From: Ariolimax columbianus
Taxonomy: Eukaryota > Mollusca > Gastropoda > Stylommatophora > Arionidae
Length of the DNA stretch: 64,000 bases
Direction of reading: 5' to 3'
NCBI GenBank assembly: GCA_036924085.1
Contig: JAVGWX010000007.1
Location: forward strand, 68,358,360 to 68,422,359
Shown here: in pieces, positions 43,650-54,985 of the stretch
How the letters are laid out: each line of letters opens with the position of its first letter
Position numbering within the stretch: position 1 is the first letter of the stretch
Position numbers and translations under genes: made by a program
The notes under the pieces: generated by a model
Database searches by the model: none
What the model saw: only the letters and a program-made list of their open reading frames with translations
Told to the model about the DNA's origin: nothing

Positions 43650-45268
43650 GTTCTCCCCACACGACCAAATGTATGTTCTCCCCACACGAGCCGATTATCT
43701 GTTCTCCAAACACGAGCACATCTCTGTTCGCCCCACACATCTGATCTCCACACACGAGCACATCTCTGTTCTCCCAACACGTTTGATCTCCCCACACGAG
43801 CACATGTCTGTTCAACCCACGCGTCTGATCCCCCCACACGAGCATATGTCTGTTCTCCCCACAAGAGCACATGTCTGTTCTCCCCACACGAATACATGTC
43901 TGTTCCCCCCCCCCCACACGAGTACATGTCTGTTCTCCCCACACGAGTACATGTCTGTTTTCCCCACACGAGTACATGTCTGTTCTCCCCACACGAGTAC
44001 ATGCCTGTTCTCCCCACACGAGCACATGTCTGTTCTCCCCACACGAGCACATGTCTATTCTTCCCACAAGTCTGATCTTCCACCACGAGCACATGTCTAT
44101 TCTCCCCACATGTCTGATCTTCCCACACGAGCACATGTGTGTTCTCCCCGCATGTCTCATCTTCCCACACGAGCACATGTCTGTTCTCCCCACATGTCTC
44201 ATCTTCCCACACGAGCACATGTCTGTTCTCCCCGCATGTCTGATCTTCCCACACGAGCACATGTCTGTTCTCCCCACATGTCTCATCTTCCCACACGAGC
44301 ACATGTCTGTTCTCCCCACATGTCTCATCTTCCCACACGAGCACATGTCTGTTCTCCTCACACGAGAACATGTCTAATATCCCCCACACGAAAACATGTC
44401 TATTCTTCCAACACGAGAATGTATGAATTCTCCCCCACACGGGAACATGTCTAATCTCTCCCACACGAAAACATGTCTATTCTCACCCCACACGAGAACA
44501 TGTCTATTCTCCCCCAGACGAGAACATGTCTAATATCACCCACACGAAAACATGTCTATTCTCACCCCACACGAGAACAGGTCTATTCTCACCCCACACG
44601 AGAACATGTCTAATCTCCCCCACACGAGAACAGGTCTATTATCCCCCAAACGAAAACATGTCTATGCTCACCCCACACGAGAACATGTCTAATCTCATCC
44701 ACATGAAAATAGGTCTATTCTCCCCCACACGATAACATGTCTAATCTCATCCACACGAGAACAGGTCTATTCTCACCCCACACGAGAACAGGTCTATTCT
44801 CCCCCACACGAGAACAGGTCTATTATCCCCACACTAGAACAGGTCTATTTTCACCCCACACGAGAACAGGTCTATTCTCCCCGACACGAGAACAGGTCTA
44901 TTCTCCCCCACACGAGAACATGTCTAATCTCCCCCACACGAGAACATGTCTAATCTCCCCCACACGAGAACATGTCTAATCTCCCCCACACGAGAACAGG
45001 TCAATTCTCACCCCACACGAGACACGTCTAATCTCCCCCACACGAGAACACGTCTATTCTCCCCCATACGAGAACACGTCTATTCTCCCCCACACGAGAA
45101 CACGTCTATTATGCCCCACACGAAAACATGTCTAATCTCTCCCACACGAGAACACGTCTATTATCCCCCACACGAGAACACGTCTATTCTCCCCCACACG
45201 AGAACACGTCTATTATCCCCCACACGAGAACACGTCTATTCTCCCCACACGAAAACATGTCTGTGTCC
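43650..45268 (+). repeat. 25-27-bp minisatellite, ~60 units
   Basis: Unit CCCCACACGAGCACATGTCT GTTCT on the left and CCCCCACACGAGAACATGTC TAATCT on the right. Within 44060-44340 a second unit (CCCCACATGTCTCATCTTCC) alternates with it to form a ~42-bp higher-order repeat. Open frames on both strands (up to 274 codons, Cys/His-rich by chance) are artefacts of the array. Confidence 0.95.
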
Positions 45269-45279
45269 TATTCTTTCAT

Positions 45280-45660
45280 TGATTGAACATGTGGTGTATG
45301 ACTGAGTCTGATAAACAATTCACAGTCCGATCATCACTACTTGATGTCTGTCGTAAAAGGCTGGAAGAATATGGCTGAGGCAACCCCAGATAAGCTGCTT
45401 TGTAACAATTAGTTCCCCACAAAATGGCACCCTTCCATTCGAAACCTCACATAAAGCCAACAACAGCAATAACAATCACGCGTGTACTTCCAACGTGAAA
45501 GAGAACAAGATTTCCAGAACGAATTGACAATATACCAAAAATGTGTTGAATGTAAGGCAGAAAAACATACAAGGATAAAACAAATAACCTTGAATATATC
45601 AGAAAAAAAATACAAAACTACAGAATTTGTAAATATATACGCAGAGGGATCAACAAGGAG
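45280..45660. other. Unannotated spacer
   Basis: Nothing recognised. Confidence 0.4.
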
Positions 45661-45661
45661 A

Positions 45662-45950
45662 AATAAAAAAAGCTCTATAAGCAACAAAGGAAAGCTCTAA
45701 AAACAATAAAAGAGCTCTAGAAACATCGTATAAAGCTCTTGAAACAAAAGAAAATATGGAATCAATAAAAGAAAGCTATGTAAACAATTTTTAAAAACTA
45801 TATCATCAATAAAAGAAATATCTAGAAACAATTAAAAAAAAGATCTACAAACATTAAAAGAATGATTTAGAAACAGCAAAAGAAAGATCTAGAAATAATA
45901 ACAGAACGATTTAGAAAGATTTAGATGAATTAATAACAGAAGAAAAACCA
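45662..45950 (+). repeat. ~22-bp degenerate tandem array
   Basis: Recurring AGCTCTAGAAACAATAAAAGA with heavy drift (AAGATCTAGAAACA...), about 12 units. Confidence 0.8.
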
Positions 45951-46011
45951 GTTTTCTTTGAGATTGGATGAAGACAGCCATGATTAGGTAACATATACCT
46001 TACACAGTTTT

Positions 46012-46268
46012 GTGATGAGGAGAGGAGACTAACGTCTGTCCAGACAAAACATACTGATTGGGCAATGTTAGTCAGGGTCAGGCTAAACCATCTGATTGAG
46101 CAATATTGGTCAGGGTCAGGCTAAACATACTGATCGGGCAATGTTAGTCAAGGTCAGGCTAAACATACTGATTGAGCAGTATTGGTCAGGACTAGGTAAA
46201 ACATACTGATTGAGCAATATTGGTCAGCGTCAGGCTAAACATACTGATTGAACAATATTGGTCAAGGA
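46012..46268 (+). mobile_element. Family-B repeat copy, array only
   Basis: Starts GAGGAGAGGAGACTAACGTC, then six units of 37-38 bp with TCAGGCTAAACATACTGATT and GAGCAATATTGGTCAGGG. The non-repetitive body seen in other copies is missing. Confidence 0.78.
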
Positions 46269-46369
46269 TTTCTTCTGAAGATTTAACTTTGCTGTCTTTG
46301 CGCGTCGGTGTCCTTCAGCATTATTCATTTTGATCTTTTTTGCTCTCCTTTGGAATTGATAATACTCTT

Positions 46370-46461
46370 CTGTAAAACGAATTCTATATGGGCTCTTCTG
46401 TCAAAGCAGGTCCAACTGGCTTCTTCTGTAAAACCAGATCTGAACGGTTTCTTCTGTAAAA

Positions 46462-46551
<90 letters not shown>

Positions 46552-46565
46552 TCTGTAAATCCTGA
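46370..46565 (+). repeat. (TA)n microsatellite within a TTCTTCTGTAAAACC array
   Basis: About 42 TA units at 46465-46549. On both sides a ~30-bp word CTTCTTCTGTAAAACCAGAT recurs (four copies left, one right), so the TA run expanded inside an older minisatellite. Confidence 0.93.
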
Positions 46566-46569
46566 TCTA

Positions 46570-47040
46570 TATCACTTAAAGTTACAATCTTCTTGCTCAG
46601 GATTCAGGATTTACTGATCGTTCGTGGTTTACTGGTCGTTATTGATTCTCTGGAAAGCTTTATTTCCTTGACCTGTTCTTTCTTTCCTTCGGAATAACAT
46701 CTGCCCGCGTGGGGGCCTCGAAATTCTATCAAGCTGTATTAGACTGTTAAAGTGACTTCAAAGAAGAATCGGTATGCTTTTACATAGCATAAACAGAGGG
46801 TTCCTCTGCAAAAGCGAAATAAGCAAGAAATCAAATAGTGCTCATCATTCAAAATATGTACCTGTGTTAACTTTGGATGTGAGTCAGTGGCAATAACCAC
46901 AGCCGAGAAAAACCAGCTCCAAACCTCAGATATGAAGTACTTTCAGATTTGTGGCCCAAGTAAAAGACTGAACAAGGACCACACATAGAGAATGTATTAC
47001 GAACCTGAAACCCAGCTGTTTGAGACTAGTTGAATAGGTT
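46570..47040. other. Unannotated region
   Basis: Nothing recognised. Confidence 0.4.
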
Positions 47041-47049
47041 CAACCACGG

Positions 47050-47168
47050 TGGTGTAGTCATGTCTGTGGTCATGTGTGTGGTCATGTGTAGACATGTGTG
47101 GTCATGTGTGGTCCTGTCTGTGGTCATGTGTGGTCATGCGTGGTCACGTTTAGACATGTGTGGGCAGG
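47050..47168 (+). repeat. GTGGTCATGT tandem array
   Basis: About ten copies of a 10-11-bp unit GTGGTCATGTG with variants. Confidence 0.9.
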
Positions 47169-47411
47169 TCTGCGCAATGAAAGAAGACCGACTATCATAT
47201 AAATCATTGGGATCCATGAGCCACGGACCCAGACCCCACAGGATGACCCAAAGTTTGCTGGGATGACAATATTAGTCAGTCTCTGAGATACCTAAGACTA
47301 AGGGGGAATTAGGTTAGGCGCGAGACCACCGATAGAACTGTTTGGCTTTTCCTGCAACAGACCTCGACACACAACCCATGGCAGAAGAACGATTATGTGA
47401 AGAGTATAATA

Positions 47412-47703
47412 TCTTCTACACCTCCACGCAGTGATCCTGGATAACAGACTGCAACAGTGCACACTTGGAAAATAGTAGGGATCGAAGTGGGAAGGCTGAT
47501 CCGGTACTCAAAAATAACCATGCTGAAGTCAGATATGTCGGACAGATTGGTGCAAGTAGCAGTCAAGCTGTAAACTAAGACACGACGCATTCCGTTTTCC
47601 GGACAACATCCTGCTACTTGCAAAGCTATTTTCATGGCTTTGTTCTGTGGATTAAGAACGCACGAATAAGAAGAAGAAGAAGAAGAAGTAGAAGAAAGGA
47701 AGA
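47412..47703 (+). mobile_element. SINE-2, 5'-truncated, (GAA)n tail
   Basis: From CTTCTACACCTCCACGCAGT through GATCCGGTACTCAAAAATAA, core GCTGAAGTCAGATATGTCGG, GACACGACGCATTCCGTTTT to AAGAACGCACGAATAAGAAG and a long GAA run (to about 47690). More diverged than the 40166 copy. Confidence 0.85.
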
Positions 47704-47757
47704 AGAAAAGGACAAAATCTGATGTTTTGAGAGTGTCTGATGAGTGGTGGTCGAAAA

Positions 47758-48045
47758 AGCAGCGTAGTGAATGAGTTGACAGCAGCCAACGACTCTTAGC
47801 TGGCTGCTTGCATTACAGTCTGTAAACCAGAGCTGACCAAGACCTTATTTTGTTTCCAATTGGCGGCCCTGGAAACTGGCTGCACTAGTGTAGTCTGGCT
47901 AAGAGAAAAGGGATCACAGTGGGAAGGCAAACCGGACACTTTAAAAAACCCGCTTAAAATGGATGTGTCGTACTAAAAAGGTACAGATATCGTAGCTTCG
48001 CTGTACACTGCCACACATTGTCCTCTTGAAGACGAATGCCGAAAA
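47758..48045 (+). mobile_element. SINE-2 variant subfamily copy
   Basis: Carries GGCTGCTTGCATTACAGTCT (33-bp module), AACCAGAGCTGACCAAGACC, CTGCACTAGTGTAGTCTGGC, GGCAAACCGGACACTTTAAA, and a weak core CTTAAAATGGATGTGTCGTA. The words CTAGTGTAGTCTGGC and CGTAGCTTCGCTGTACACT are shared with the fragments at 31325 and 55000, defining a subfamily. Confidence 0.7.
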
Positions 48046-48049
48046 AAAT

Positions 48050-49080
48050 AGGAGTGCCTTGATATTTAAAGACACACTTGTACCGTTGTCGCGGCTACTT
48101 ACACGCATACATACAAGATTTATACTCTTACACTCATAAACACGCACATTCATTTAAGCATATTAGCTCACACATATTAATAATGCGTACGTACATACTT
48201 TCACAAAAAAATACATACAATATAGATGACATGCCATACAAACTATCATCGCCTGTTATCTCAGTAACCTACGCTGAATTGTGTGAATGAAATGAATCAA
48301 ACTACTGATGAAAAGACGAGATTCGTTATCACACATATTACCCCATATTCAAATAGCGAGCTGGCTGGAATTTCTCAACTTGTCAATGAAAATGTGAACC
48401 CTGCGAGTGCGTTTCTAATTTTGCTGTTCCCTCCATGACTTCAGAACTAAACTAGCACGACTTGTGACAGCAATCGTAAGATGCGAGAGCCGTGTCCAAA
48501 CACACTAGGAATTTTGGTTGTCCATCGCAAGCGATGATGGCGACGTTGACCATGCCTTGATGATGTAACGCGCTGTATTTGGATTTTAGTGAGCGAGGTC
48601 CTGCGCTGGTCATCAACCTCACTCTCTGGTCACGAGCTATCTTGGACCAGACGACTGGAGGTATCTCAGGAGTCGCTTAAATTTGCGGTATTCGATCGCC
48701 CATCGTTTCCGTTCATCCTTTTGAGAGGCGAGTACCGTACATCTCGACCACAGCTACCCCCATTACACAAGTTAACATGGTCAGCGAGAGCGAGAAATTG
48801 CCTCAACATTAACCATTGAGTGCTTTTACTTGTTTCAAGGGGAGGGAATAAACCAGAGTTAGGATAACTGTCTTTGTGTACGCCCGACAGAGAGGGAAAG
48901 AAAGAGAGACTATGTGTATACAGTGAATGGTTTTTATTATTTTGGCCAGGGTGCAGTGCTTGTTTTATTGTCTTGTTTTGATAGTACTGCGTGATATGTG
49001 GTCTGATATCGCTAGATGTCGAGTGAAAACAAGCTGGAAACTCGGGAGTTAGTCAATTTATAAGCTCTTGATCCAGATGA
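48050..49080. other. Unannotated region
   Basis: About 1 kb with only short open frames. The 76-codon frame at 48589-48819 has no recognisable domain. Confidence 0.45.
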
Positions 49081-49084
49081 AATC

Positions 49085-49680
49085 CAAGCAATTGTCACTC
49101 CCGCTACCAAGCCCTGAAAGGGGGTTTCACGAGTAGCAGGATGTCGTCCGGAGAACGGATCGCGCTGTGTTGTAGTTTACAGGTTGATTCCAATATTTGC
49201 ACCTTTCGTTTTGACACATCTTTCAGCATCCATTTTTTAGTACTGGGTTAGCCTTTCCTGTTTGAAACCTTTTGCTTAGCCAGTCTGTTCTGTTGCAGCC
49301 TGTTATCCAGGATCACCACGTGGAGGTGTAGAAGGGTCTTGGCAGCTTTGGTTCCCTATTCCTGACGCTTGCAGTCAGCTATTGGTCGATGGCCCTGACG
49401 CTAGCAGTCAGCTATGGGTAGCTGGCCTTGACGCTAGCAGTCAGCTATGGGTCGCTGGCCCTGGCGCTAGCAGTCAGCTCTGGTTTTCTGGCCCTGACGC
49501 TAGCAGTCAGCTATGGGTCGCTGGCCCTGACGCTAGCAGCAAGCTATGGGTAGCTGGCTCTGACGCTAACAGTAAGCTATGGGTAGCTGGCCCTGACGCT
49601 AGCAGTCAGCTATGGGTAGCTGGCTCTGACGCTAGCAGTCAGCTAAAGGTAGCTGATTACTGCAGTTCATGCGCCTCTCA
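49085..49680 (-). mobile_element. SINE-2 with expanded 33-bp module
   Basis: Plus strand reads TCCCGCTACCAAGCCCTGAA, GGAGAACGGATCGCGCTGTG, inverse core TTGCACCTTTCGTTTTGACA, GTACTGGGTTAGCC and CCTGTTATCCAGGATCACC, as in other copies, but the 5' module is repeated about eight times (49385-49655). The tail is missing. Confidence 0.87.
49385..49655 (-). repeat. 33-bp array inside SINE-2, ~8 units
   Basis: Plus-strand unit CTGGCCCTGACGCTAGCAGT plus CAGCTATGGGTAG. In-frame (33 = 11 codons), giving a false 105-codon ORF. The unit is present once in ordinary SINE-2 copies. Confidence 0.93.
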
Positions 49681-49971
49681 ACATCTTTATCCCTTCTGAA
49701 TATCTCATTGGTTTCTCTGATTCCTCGGCATCATCATGTTTTTTGTTGTTTGCCTTGACTTGATGTGTTAGTATTGGTCTTTTTCCTAGTTCAGAACACG
49801 ACAAATCCTAGGCACAAGGTTGCCATGGCGACACATGCTGAGACGCCTAACATGTCAGAAATCAGTGACGTGTACTCACACAGATTCCCTCATTGACCAT
49901 GTATCTCCCACTCGCCCCTCCTCGCCTCTCAGTTTTAAGGGCAACAAAATAGCCTATGATGATGTAAATTA

Positions 49972-50142
49972 GATGAGTGATGTACTTGTGTGGATATTAG
50001 TGAGAGGTAATAAGGAAGAAAACAAAGAGATGAGTGATGAACGTATGTGGATATTAGTGAGAGGCAACAGGGAAAGAAACAAAGAGATGAATGATGTACG
50101 TGTGTGGATATTAGTGAGAGGCAACAGTGAAGGAAGCAAAGA
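49972..50142 (+). repeat. 57-bp tandem array, 3 units
   Basis: Unit GATGAGTGATGTACTTGTGT followed by GGATATTAGTGAGAGGTAAT and AAGGAAGAAAACAAAGA. Period is a multiple of three, so the short ORF across it is expected by chance. Confidence 0.93.
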
Positions 50143-50144
50143 AA

Positions 50145-50510
50145 AAAAGCAACCTCAGCTACATTTATTATTCTTTAAATAATAGTATTCCTGGCCTTCT
50201 ATGCTTTTCTTGTTTTATCCGTGTCTGGTAGTTACCAGTGAATCCAGTTGCAGCCTGGTGCTCGTGTATTGCACGTGAGAATACCTGCAAAGTAACGTGA
50301 CAGACGATGAAGGAAGGATATGATATACAGAGCTCTGTTAGAAGGAAAAACAGAAGGGCGGTGAATATGTGTAGTTAGTTAACAGGTAGGAAGAACGATT
50401 GAAAGGTAGAAAAGTTATTAAACTAAGGAGAAAATGAGTTAGTTTCATTAGAATAGAATTTAAAAAATTCGTATTTAAAAAAAAAAAAATTGTGCACGAA
50501 CTGAGGAGAA
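50145..50510. other. Unannotated spacer
   Basis: Nothing recognised. Confidence 0.4.
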
Positions 50511-50514
50511 CATT

Positions 50515-50549
50515 AAAGAGAGGGAGAGAAAGAGAAATACAATAGAGAA

Positions 50550-50584
<35 letters not shown>

Positions 50585-50602
50585 AGAAGAAGAAGAAGAA
50601 CA
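50515..50602 (+). repeat. (GA)n-(GAA)n tract
   Basis: GA units followed by seven GAA units; no SINE or LINE body is attached. Confidence 0.92.
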
Positions 50603-50744
50603 ATAAAGATAAGAGGGGTATAATAGTATATACACGAGATAAACTAGTATACACGTCCAACACCTGCCCGCCAGTCGAACTGCACAATATGAAAGAAACA
50701 ACAGATTACCAATTAAAGGTACTCCCTTCTCGCACCCATCCTCT

Positions 50745-51030
50745 CTTCATCGCCTCCCCAATTCCCATCTCTTCTAACTAACCCGCGTGTCAATCTCTTC
50801 ATCACCTCCAGAATTCTTTTCTTTTCTAACCCGCTTGCCCATCTCTTCACCACCTCCACAATGCCCATATCTTCTAACTAACCCGCTTGCCCATCTCTTC
50901 ACCACCTCCACAATGCCCATATCTTCTAACTAACCCGCTTGCTCATCTCTTCTAACTAACCCGCTTGCTCATCTCTTCTAACTAACCCGCTTGCTCATCT
51001 CTTCTAACTAACCCGCTTGCTCATCTCTTC
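50745..51030 (+). repeat. TAACCCGCTTG tandem array
   Basis: Two ~52-bp units with CACCACCTCCACAATGCCCA, then four 26-bp units CTTGCTCATCTCTTCTAACTAACCCG. The short unit is a deletion product of the longer one (it lacks the CACCACC segment). Confidence 0.9.
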
Positions 51031-51129
51031 CCAAACCAACATACCCATCGATCATCCACCTGTACGTTTTATTTTATTGTCTATTTAGTTTTTTAAAGTG
51101 TCTGTTGTTTGTTTTTTTTTAATTTTTTT

Positions 51130-51850
51130 TTTTTAGTTCTGTTTGTTTTTGGTTTATCTTAAAAATACGTCATAATAAAATAAAATGCGTTGATACAAGT
51201 TTAAATTAGATTTTAACAGAAACTGATAAGAACAGAAATATTAGGGATCGCTCAGGATTTGAACCAGGAACCACCCGACTACCTAGCCGATTGAAAATAA
51301 ACTTTCGCAAAGAAAGCATTTAGTGTTAGTTTACTTTGACAACGCAGGCAGGCAGGCAGAAACACGTTTCGTTTCTTACAAAACGGAGCCAGCTTTATTT
51401 ATTACAAACAAATGAGCTCACATTAGCATGGTCTGCGACCTTTAATTCGGTGGTGCTTACGATCGGAAATAAACAAACCGCAGCAGTTTTTCAATCTCAA
51501 ATATTTATTTATTTATCGTGTGTTAATCTTACCCGAAAATGACATCATAATTAAATGGAATATTTGATCAAATTGTAAACAAAAAGTAAAAAGGAAAGAA
51601 GTATTCCTAGAGATCAACAAACTACAGCTGTTTCCCAATCTCATATTTTTTTCTGCTCTGGTTATTTGAGAATGACGCATAATAAAATGGCATTAATTAA
51701 TCTGATTGGCTACACAACATTAGAAGGGACAAAATATTAGGGCTCGTCCAGTGTTTGAATCTTGGGTCCTGGACATCTCGCACCCTAAGTCAGAATCATA
51801 CACCTACAACGTGATTCGATCAGCCAATCAACTCATCTCCTCTAGCTTTA
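51130..51850 (-). repeat. Two ~400-bp imperfect direct repeats with tRNA-like 3' halves
   Basis: Both copies (about 51130-51540 and 51640-51850) contain CAATCTCA, TGACATCATAATTAAATGG-like and TTAGGG.TCG...TTTGAA words. The minus strand of the first has CCTGGTTCAAATCCTGAGC, a good B box with T-arm pairing; the second has a weaker version (GATTCAAACACTGGACGAGC). The A-box halves are poor, so I call tRNA-derived repeats and not tRNA genes. Confidence 0.5.
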
Positions 51851-51889
51851 GATATACAGCTGGACACTGTGTAATTAAATAGATTATGT

Positions 51890-52508
51890 ATATCTAGGTT
51901 GTTTCACAATCTCACATAATTCAAAGAGATTGTATATATTTAAGTTGTTTCACAATCTCACATAATTCAAAGAGATTGTATATATTTACGGTGTTTCACA
52001 ATCTCACATAATTCAAAGAGATTGTATATATTTAAGATGTTTCACAATCTCACATAATTCAAAGACATTGTATATATTTAAGGTGTTTCACAATCTCATA
52101 TAATTCAGAGAGAGTGTATATATTTAAGGTGTTTCACAATCTCATATAATTCAAAGAGATTGTATATATTTAAGGTGTTTCACAATCTCACATAATTCAA
52201 AGAGAGTGTATATATTTAAGGTGTTTCACAATCTCATATAATTATATGACATTGCATATATTTAAGGTGTTTCACAATCTCACATATTTCAAAGAGATTG
52301 TATATATTTAAGGTGTTTCACAATCTCATATTACTCAAAGAGAGTGTATATATTTAAGGTGTTTCACAATCTCATATAATTCAAAGAGAGTGTATATATT
52401 TAAGGTGTTTCACAATCTCATATAGTTATGTGACATTGTATATATTTAAGGTGTCTCGCAATCTCATATAATTCAAAGAGATTGTATATATTTAAGGTGT
52501 TTCACAAT
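51890..52508 (+). repeat. 46-bp minisatellite, ~13 units
   Basis: Unit GTTTCACAATCTCACATAAT followed by TCAAAGAGATTGTATATATT and TAAGGT. The word CAATCTCA.AT also occurs in the repeats just upstream, from which the array may have grown. Confidence 0.95.
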
Positions 52509-52509
52509 C

Positions 52510-52545
52510 CCAACCCACACGGTTCGAATCCCGCCGTGTCCAGTT
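52510..52545 (+). other. tRNA-like 3' half
   Basis: CACACGGTTCGAATCCCGCCGTGTCC: a B box inside a perfect stem (CACGG/CCGTG), like the T-arm and acceptor of a tRNA. It follows the 46-bp array with no 5' half. Confidence 0.5.
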
Positions 52546-52827
52546 TAGCAGACACGAGTGTTTTCTCGCTGCGATCGCTCCTTCGCGTACGGAAAGTCAT
52601 AGCAACCTAATGTACTGTACATCTGTGATCTTTATCTTGAAGTACGTCATTTCTTTCATTTTGCTACAGCCAGAAGAATCCATTTCAACCTTCTTCAGTA
52701 TGCTTTGGGATAAAGGGAAAGCTGTGTAACCCGCCAGTGGAAAAAAATCGTCGAGAGTGAGATACTCTGTCCTTGAATTACAATAGCAAGAATTACAATA
52801 GCAATGGAAGTAGTGAAATCATCACAT

Positions 52828-52829
<2 letters not shown>

Positions 52830-52872
<43 letters not shown>

Positions 52873-52892
52873 AGGGAGGGAGGGAGAGGGAG
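52830..52892 (+). repeat. (GA)n-(GGGA)n microsatellite
   Basis: About 20 GA units then GGGAGGGAGGGA. Further GA runs at 53020-53090 and 53205-53255 are separated by ~70-bp related segments (AGTAACTA.AGAAAACGAAAATCG), forming a three-copy higher-order repeat of about 180 bp. Confidence 0.9.
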
Positions 52893-53479
52893 AAAGAAAA
52901 GAACACGTATTCATAAAATGATATAATTAAATAGAAGTAAAAGAGTCCTCGTGGATAGGTGATAGTAATTATAGAAAACTGAAATCGTCAGTAGAAGAAA
53001 TTGAAATAGAAATATGTTATGTGAGAGAGTGAGAGAGAAAGAGAGAAGGAGAGAGATATAAAGAGAGAGAGAGAGAGAGAGAGAGGCAGACAGACAGAAA
53101 ATTAGGAAATTAAATATAAGTGAAAGAATTCTCATGGAAAAGCGACAGTAACTAAAGAAAACGAAAATCGCCCCTTGAAGAGAATAAAAGTGAAAGACAT
53201 GAGATTGAGAGAGAGAGAGAGACAGAGAGAGAGAGAGTGAGAGAGAGAGAGATGAGAGGATGGAGGGAGGAAAATAAAGACAAAGAGAGTGAAGTATCGA
53301 GAGAAAAGGGACGATAACGACAGGGAGAGAGGGAGGTAGCGAGAGAAAGATGATGATAAAGTTAGAGAGAGACAGACAGACATGCAAAGAACAGACATAA
53401 ATAAATTATAATTGTAAGCGCACATTAGACAATAGCTCATGAAGTGACAGTATTCTCATGGGCTATGTAGCATACACTA

Positions 53480-54488
53480 TGCTGTATGCAAGTGTGAGTC
53501 CTGGGACACCCCAAGTGGGGATCCTGGGGTACCTCAAGTGTGGGTCCTGGGGCACCTCAAGTGTGGATCCTGGGGCACCTCAAGTGTGGGTCCTGGGGCA
53601 CCTCGTGTGGGTCCTGAGGTAGCTCAAGTGTGGGTCCTGGGATAGCTCGTGTGAGTCCTAGGGTACCTTACGTGTGGATCCTGGGGTAGCTCAATTGTGG
53701 ATCCTGGGGTAGCTCAAGTGTGGATCCTGGGGTAGGTCAAGTTTGGATCCTGGGGTAGCTTACGTGTGGATCCTGGAGTAGCTCAAGTGTGGATCCTGGG
53801 GTAGCTTACGTGTGGATCCTGGGGTAGCTCAAGTGTGGATCCTGGGGTACCTTACGTGTGGATCCTGGGGTAGCTCAAGTGTGGATCCTGGGGTACCTTA
53901 CGTGGGGATCCTGGGGTAGCTCAAGTGTGGATCCTGGGGTACCTTACGTGTGGATCCTGGGGTAGCTCAAGTGTGGATCCTGGGGTACCTTACGTGTGCA
54001 TCCTGGGGTAGCTCAAGTGTGGATCCTGGGGTACCTTACGTGTGGATCCTGGGGTAGCTCAAGTGTGGATCCTGGGGTAGCTCAAGTGTAGATCCTGGGG
54101 TAGCTCAAGTGTGGGTCCTGGGGCACCTCAAGTGTGGATCCTGGGGTACCTTACGTGTGGATCCTGGGGTAGCTCAAGTGTGGATCCTGGGGTAGCTCAA
54201 GTGTAGATCCTGGGGTAGCTCAAGTGTGGGTCCTGGGGCACCTCAAGTGGGGATCCTGGGGTAGCTTACGTGTGGATCCTGGGGTAGCTCAAGTGTGGGT
54301 CCTGGGATAGCTCGTGTTAGTCCTATGCTACCTTAATTGTGGGTCCTGGGGTAGCTCAAGTGTGGGTCGTGAGGTAGCTCAAGTGTGGGTCCTGAGGTAG
54401 CTCAAGTGTGGGTCCTGGGGTACCTCAAGTGTGGGTTCTAGGGTACCTCAAGTGTGGGTTCTACGGTACATCATGTGTGGATCCCAAG
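53480..54488 (+). repeat. 23-bp minisatellite with 46-bp dimers, ~44 units
   Basis: Unit GTGGATCCTGGGGTAGCTCA AGT. In 53750-54070 it alternates with GTGGATCCTGGGGTACCTTACGT to form a 46-bp dimer. Most units hold a BamHI site (GGATCC). Confidence 0.96.
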
Positions 54489-54642
54489 CTAAATTTTTTG
54501 CAGCAAAGAATACGACGCTACACATCCATACAATTCATAAAGTGTATTTTTAAAAGGGTTGTGCATGGATCTAGCAAAGTTATGGTGCAGATCAAACTGC
54601 GGGACTGAACATGCAGTGATGAATGAAGTCGACCAGCCGTCG

Positions 54643-54985
54643 ACCCATAGCTGGCTGCTTGCATCAGGGTCAGCGACCCATAGCTGGCTGCTTGCATCAG
54701 GGTCAGCGACCCATAGCTGAATGCTTGCATCAGTGTCAGCGACCCATAGCTGGCTGCTTGCATCAGTGTCAGCGACCCATAGCTGGCTGCTTGCATCAGG
54801 GTCAGCGACCCATAGCTGGCTGCTTGCATCAGGGTCAGCGACCCATAGCTGACTGCTTGCATCAGGGTCAGCGACCCATAGCTGACTGCTTGCATCAGTG
54901 TCAGCGACCCATAGCTGGCTGCTTGCATCAGTGTCAGCGACCCATAGCTGGCTGCTTGGATCAGGGTCAGCGACCCATAGCTGGC
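54643..54985 (+). repeat. 33-bp array inside SINE-2, ~10 units
   Basis: Unit GCGACCCATAGCTGGCTGCT TGCATCAGGGTCA. It is the reverse complement, with a few changes, of the unit at 49385-49655. Frames on both strands (156 and 222 codons) are array artefacts. Confidence 0.95.

Noticed and set aside
43606..44464. Cys/His-rich open frames that look like metal-binding or zinc-finger arrays
   Set aside because: They are translations of the ~26-bp array on both strands; spacing follows the array and not a finger consensus.
48589..48819. 76-codon ORF as a small gene
   Set aside because: No recognisable domain, no regulatory signals, and no exon structure visible.
51240..51290. Functional tRNA gene on the minus strand
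   Set aside because: The B box and T arm are good, but the D-arm/A-box half and acceptor pairing are not convincing, and a degraded second copy lies nearby, which fits a tRNA-derived repeat.
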